Origin: an uncultured Steroidobacter sp. | GTDB lineage: Bacteria; Pseudomonadota; Gammaproteobacteria; Steroidobacterales; Steroidobacteraceae | NCBI GenBank assembly: GCA_946478975.1 | Contig: CAMLEO010000081.1 | Span: 1-25,264 of the forward strand | Direction of reading: 5' to 3' | Length of the DNA: 25,264 nt | Shown here: positions 22,545 through 25,264 of the stretch, piece by piece | Numbering within the stretch: the first letter of the stretch is position 1 | Layout: each line of letters opens with the position of its first letter | Translations under genes and position numbers: made by a program | The notes under the pieces: generated by a model | Databases searched by the model: none | Told to the model about the DNA's origin: nothing | The model's input: the letters and a program-made list of their open reading frames with translations, nothing else

Positions 22545-23387
22545 TCAGGCCCGGGCAGTGACTACCCACGCGCCGGCATCGAACCGGACTTCGGCCCCGT
22601 GCACGAAAGGATCGAACGCCGCACGCACTGTTGTTATCACGCGCTTGCGAGTGGCCTCGTCGGCTTGCTGAAGCACCTGCCCGAGCGGGCCGAACTTGCT
22701 GAAATAACCGATCAGCTCGGCTTCCGGCAACCGGCAGGTGACATTCAATGGCTGATGTTTGATTTCGCTCCAGCCGCCGTGTTCCAGAATGCGCTGGACA
22801 CGCTGCGAATCCGCGAACGCGAACTGGCCCGGCCCATCGGGATTGCGGGGTGGAACGTTCGGCAGCAGTGGTGCGGCGGCTCGCTCGGCCGTGGTCATGA
22901 AAGGATTGTCAGCCGCGCCTCGCCAGGAGATGAAACATAGTCTCGCGCCTTTCGTCGCCGCGCGATGCAGGTTGGCAAACGCTGCTGTCGAGTCGGAGAA
23001 GAACATCACGCCGAAGCGGGAGATGATGGTGTCGAAGCTGGCCGGCTCGAAGGCGTAAGTCTGCGCGTCGGCGGAAATGAAATTCACTGTTGTATGTTCC
23101 CGTTCGGCGCGCGTGCGGGCGACGGCGAGCATGGGTTCCGAAATGTCGACGCCGGTGCACTGGGCCTTCTCACCCAGCAATTTCGCGGCCGTGACCGTCG
23201 TGCCGCCTGTGCCGCAGCCGACATCGAGCAGGCGAGTGCTCGAACCGGCGCGAATCGCATTCATCAGCGCGTCTTCGAACGGCTGCAGCAAATTGTCGAG
23301 CAGCTGCTGCGCTTCGACCCAGGCGCACCCGGAGGTGCTGTTCCAGATCGTCGCCTGGTCGGGAGTGGTTTGATTTTGGGCACTCAT
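22545..23387 (-). CDS. Class I SAM-dependent methyltransferase
   Basis: 280-residue cytosolic methyltransferase. SAM-binding motif I is LLDVGCGTGG (53-62), the ribose-binding acid is Asp81 in CTGVDISEPML, and motif IV-like SFDTIISRFGVMFFSD follows (about 117-132). The N-terminal WNSTSGCAWVEAQ is typical of a widespread UbiE-like group of uncertain substrate. The ATG at 23387 (MSAQNQ) is chosen because an in-frame start 51 bp earlier would lie inside the palindromic promoter region. It diverges from the MerR gene across 71 bp and sits downstream of a soxS-like promoter, so control by that regulator is likely. Confidence 0.88.
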   Translation of the reverse strand: MSAQNQTTPDQATIWNSTSGCAWVEAQQLLDNLLQPFEDALMNAIRAGSSTRLLDVGCGTGGTTVTAAKLLGEKAQCTGVDISEPMLAVARTRAEREHTTVNFISADAQTYAFEPASFDTIISRFGVMFFSDSTAAFANLHRAATKGARLCFISWRGAADNPFMTTAERAAAPLLPNVPPRNPDGPGQFAFADSQRVQRILEHGGWSEIKHQPLNVTCRLPEAELIGYFSKFGPLGQVLQQADEATRKRVITTVRAAFDPFVHGAEVRFDAGAWVVTARA

Positions 23388-23423
23388 GGTGTTCTCTGCT
23401 TGCCTGAAAGGATCGTAAGCCTC

Positions 23424-23454
23424 ATGGTGCCAGCTCAAGTCGGCTTGAGGTCAA
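23424..23454 (-). promoter_or_regulatory. MerR-type promoter/operator with SoxR-box-like palindrome
   Basis: On the minus strand, -35 TTGACC and -10-like CACCAT are 19 bp apart, the extended spacing typical of MerR-activated promoters. Between them is a perfect dyad CTCAAG-CCGA-CTTGAG (plus-strand 23434-23449). The layout superimposes on the E. coli soxS promoter, whose SoxR box is CCTCAAGTTAACTTGAGG. 14 of 18 box positions agree. The dyad lies 37 bp before the long and ~47 bp before the chosen methyltransferase start, and 9 bp before the MerR GTG, so it could also autoregulate merR. Confidence 0.7.
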
Positions 23455-23458
23455 GAGC

Positions 23459-23893
23459 GTGCATGATCTGGACATCGGCGAGGTGGCGCAGCGCTCGGGC
23501 GTGCCCGTCTCGACATTGCGATTCTACGAGGACAAGGGGCTGATTGCTTCCATCGGCCGGCGAGGGCTGCGGCGTCAGTTCGATGCGCGCGTACTGGAGC
23601 GGCTGGCGCTGATCGCGCTGGGCCGTTCCGCCGGCTTTTCTCTGGATGAGATCGCACTGATGTTCGCGCCGGACGGCAAGCCTCGGATCGACCGTCGCTT
23701 GTTGTCTTCGAAGGCGGAGGAGCTGGACCAGACCATTCGTGAGCTCAGCGCGATCCGCGATGGTTTGCGACACGCAGCCGTGTGTCCCGCGCCGAGCCAC
23801 ATGGAATGCCCGACGTTTCGTCGCATTCTGAAAGCAGCCACCGCCAAAGGCCTCCGGCCTCGCAAGAAGCGCACTGCCCCGACCCGCAGGTGA
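23459..23893 (+). CDS. MerR family transcriptional regulator
   Basis: 144 residues. The N-terminal winged HTH is typical: LDIGEVAQRSGVPVSTLRFYEDKGLI, followed by the wing SIGRRGLRRQFD and a dimerisation helix. The HTH and wing look close to SoxR, but SoxR's C-terminal cluster of four Cys is absent. Only Cys109 and Cys117 remain (CPAPSHMEC), with His105 and His114 nearby, suggesting a thiol or metal sensor, or none. The tail is very basic (RPRKKRTAPTRR). The start is a GTG at 23459, with GAGG about 9 bp upstream inside the palindromic operator. An ATG four bases later is out of frame. It diverges from the methyltransferase, its likely target. Confidence 0.9.
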   Translation: MHDLDIGEVAQRSGVPVSTLRFYEDKGLIASIGRRGLRRQFDARVLERLALIALGRSAGFSLDEIALMFAPDGKPRIDRRLLSSKAEELDQTIRELSAIRDGLRHAAVCPAPSHMECPTFRRILKAATAKGLRPRKKRTAPTRR

Positions 23894-24001
23894 CCGGGAG
23901 CATCAGTTGCCAATCTGTAGCGCCGGACTGAAAGCCATGGTGTTGCGCGCTGTGCCGGGCCCAAACTGACGCCTCATGGAAGTGCTTTCAGGGGAGGGGC
24001 A

Positions 24002-24559
24002 ATGAATAAACATTATGTGACTTTGTTTGCTGTCTCATTGCTGGCGATGGCATCGATCGGCGGCGCTCGCGCTGCAGAGCCCGCCGGCGTGCACGGCTTC
24101 GATTTCGAGTTCGGCAGCTGGCGCGTTCATCATCGGGTGAAACGCGCCAACGGCGAATGGATGGAATTCGACGGAACCTGCACGACTCAGGGCCTGATGA
24201 ACGGTGCCGGCAACGTCGAAGAACACAAATTCAACAAGGCCGACGGTGTGACTTACGGCGTCGCCTTGCGCGCCTACGACGCGAAGACCGGCAAGTGGGC
24301 CATCTGGTGGGTCGACGGCCGCAATCCGCACGGCACGCTCGATCCTCCCAGCGTCGGCGGTTTCGAGAACGGCGTCGGCACGTTCTATTGGGACGGCGTA
24401 TTCAACGGCAAGCAGGTGCGCACGCGCGCCCTCTGGTCACAAATCACCCCAACCTCTGCGCACTGGGAGCAAGCGAACTCGAACGACGGCGGCAAAACCT
24501 GGGAGCCGAACTGGGTCATGGACTTTCAGCGCACGGAGCCGAACCGAGCTGGCACATGA
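24002..24559 (+). CDS. Secreted DUF1579-like protein
   Basis: 185 residues with a signal peptide (1-24, cut near ARA/AEP). The mature part opens with FDFEFGSWRVHHRVKRANGEW and continues with a series of Trp-rich strands (GKWAIWWVDGRNPHGTLDPP, GVGTFYWDGVFNGKQVRTRALW, HWEQANSNDGGKTWEPNW). This pattern is that of DUF1579-like, probably calycin-type beta-barrel proteins of unknown function. The ATG at 24002 has a strong GGAGGGG just upstream. It lies 108 bp after the MerR gene on the same strand. Its 3' end overlaps the convergent SnoaL-like gene by 44 bp. Confidence 0.8.
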   Translation: MNKHYVTLFAVSLLAMASIGGARAAEPAGVHGFDFEFGSWRVHHRVKRANGEWMEFDGTCTTQGLMNGAGNVEEHKFNKADGVTYGVALRAYDAKTGKWAIWWVDGRNPHGTLDPPSVGGFENGVGTFYWDGVFNGKQVRTRALWSQITPTSAHWEQANSNDGGKTWEPNWVMDFQRTEPNRAGT

Positions 24560-25022
24560 GTTTTAGTTCATCTGTTACGCGCCAGTGCTCGACGATGCGG
24601 CCGTTGCGGATGTGCTCGATATTGATCTGATCGACCCGCACGCGGCGGCCGGTCGGCGGCAGGCCGAAAAGATCGCCGCGGTGAGTGCCCGTCATCACGA
24701 CTCGAACGACGACGGAGTCCTCGGTCGCGATCACATCCTGGATCTCATAATGCAGATCGGGAAACGCTCGGCGCATGGCGAGTACGATGGGCTTCAAACC
24801 GTCCGGTCCTGGCGGAGGATTGGGCGTGCTCGGCGTGTGATTCACATAGTTCGGCGCGAGTAACTGGTCCAGCACCGCAAGGTCGCCGCGATTCCATGCT
24901 TCTTCAAAATATCGGCGCGCCAGTTGCTCATTCTGCGCGATCTGCGCGGCGCGGTCGGCGGCGGGAAGGGGCGTGGCACTCATCAGCAGGAGGGAAGCAA
25001 TAATGGCAGGAGCGTGTCTCAT
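24516..25022 (-). CDS. Exported SnoaL-like (NTF2-fold) ester cyclase-type protein
   Basis: 168 residues with a signal peptide (1-22, cut near PAA/D). The mature part is a SnoaL-like NTF2 fold: ARRYFEEAWNRGDLAVLDQLLAPNYVNHTP, then GLKPIVLAMRRAFPDLHYEIQDVIATEDSVVVRVVMTGTH and GRRVRVDQINIEHIRNGRIVEHW. The segment spacing matches proteins annotated as ester cyclase, but that activity is rarely shown and an export signal is less usual for polyketide cyclases. The substrate is unknown. The last 44 bp overlap the end of the convergent DUF1579-like gene. The 149-bp region upstream is shared with the divergent gene at 25172. Confidence 0.85.
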   Translation of the reverse strand: MRHAPAIIASLLLMSATPLPAADRAAQIAQNEQLARRYFEEAWNRGDLAVLDQLLAPNYVNHTPSTPNPPPGPDGLKPIVLAMRRAFPDLHYEIQDVIATEDSVVVRVVMTGTHRGDLFGLPPTGRRVRVDQINIEHIRNGRIVEHWRVTDELKLMCQLGSAPCAESP

Positions 25023-25088
25023 GCCAGGAATGTGCTTCCCATCCGAGTGCCGGACAACTCCTCATCGATGCACGCCGCGCAGGCAAAA

Positions 25089-25115
25089 TTGCACACAGGA
25101 TCCGGGCGCCATAAT
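25089..25115 (+). promoter_or_regulatory. Weak candidate promoter for the gene at 25172
   Basis: CATAAT (25110-25115, five of six -10 bases) follows TTGCAC (25089-25094) with a 15-bp spacer, shorter than the optimum. It would give a leader of about 50 nt. Confidence 0.25.
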
Positions 25116-25171
25116 TGATCACAATCGTGCCCCGCAGCTTGGCTATGCTTCCCGGACCTGGAGGTATTGTC

Positions 25172-25264
25172 ATGATTCGTACTTGGATGGTCGGGGCGGT
25201 CGGGGTGTTGGCATTGGCGTCGAGCGTGCAGGCGGCAACGATCGACTGCCCTCAGTGCGAGGGA
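25172..25264 (+). CDS. Exported protein, N-terminal fragment (3' partial)
   Basis: Only 31 codons are inside the window. They encode a clear signal peptide (MIRTWMVGAVGVLALASSVQA) followed by ATIDCPQCEG, a Cys-x-x-Cys pair near the mature N-terminus. The ATG at 25172 has an excellent GGAGGT about 6 bp upstream, which supports a real gene. The family cannot be told. The CxxC could bind metal or heme or be redox-active. Confidence 0.65.
   Translation, partial: MIRTWMVGAVGVLALASSVQAATIDCPQCEG

Overview
The window is about 25 kb of high-GC, densely coded bacterial DNA from a Gram-negative organism. The evidence for that is an RND efflux adaptor/permease pair, an outer-membrane-type lipoprotein, and a class GN sortase with its single VIT/vWA target protein, a pairing known from Proteobacteria. 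The secreted cellulose-degrading set (CBM2-GH5, AA10 LPMO, CBM2-GH6) fits plant-polymer-degrading Gammaproteobacteria such as Steroidobacter or Xanthomonadales relatives. That placement is inference. No rRNA, tRNA, CRISPR array, insertion sequence or phage gene was seen.

Layout. (1) 2-4340, plus strand: RND periplasmic adaptor (5' end odd and incomplete) and inner-membrane RND permease, closed by a terminator. (2) 4393-10381, minus strand, read right to left: sortase target, class GN sortase (ATGA overlap), DUF4349 lipoprotein, catalase (own terminator), alpha/beta hydrolase of the 3-oxoadipate enol-lactonase type. (3) 10657-12398, plus: an unrecognised secreted protein and a YdcF/DUF218 membrane protein. 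(4) 12412-14607: small hypothetical and LysE exporter (minus), then a TrkA-N potassium channel (plus). (5) 14621-21884: cellulose cluster, with GH5 on minus diverging from AA10 and GH6 on plus across a 789-bp non-coding control region. (6) 21938-25264: glycine-rich stress-type protein and methyltransferase (minus), divergent MerR regulator (plus), a secreted DUF1579-like protein, a convergent SnoaL-like protein, and the start of another exported protein cut by the window end.

How the genes work together. The AA10 enzyme can nick crystalline cellulose, GH6 can run from chain ends, and GH5 can cut internally. GH5 and GH6 carry near-identical CBM2 plus Ig-like modules in opposite orientation. 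The sortase and its target form a self-contained cell-envelope anchoring pair. The MerR/methyltransferase intergenic region has a promoter laid out like the E. coli soxS promoter, although the regulator lacks SoxR's iron-sulfur cysteines. Points most worth a second look are that promoter, the sortase locus with its degenerate sorting signal, the inverted module duplication, a perfect 14-bp stem written into the last codons of the potassium channel, and the compositional break in the first ~250 bases.
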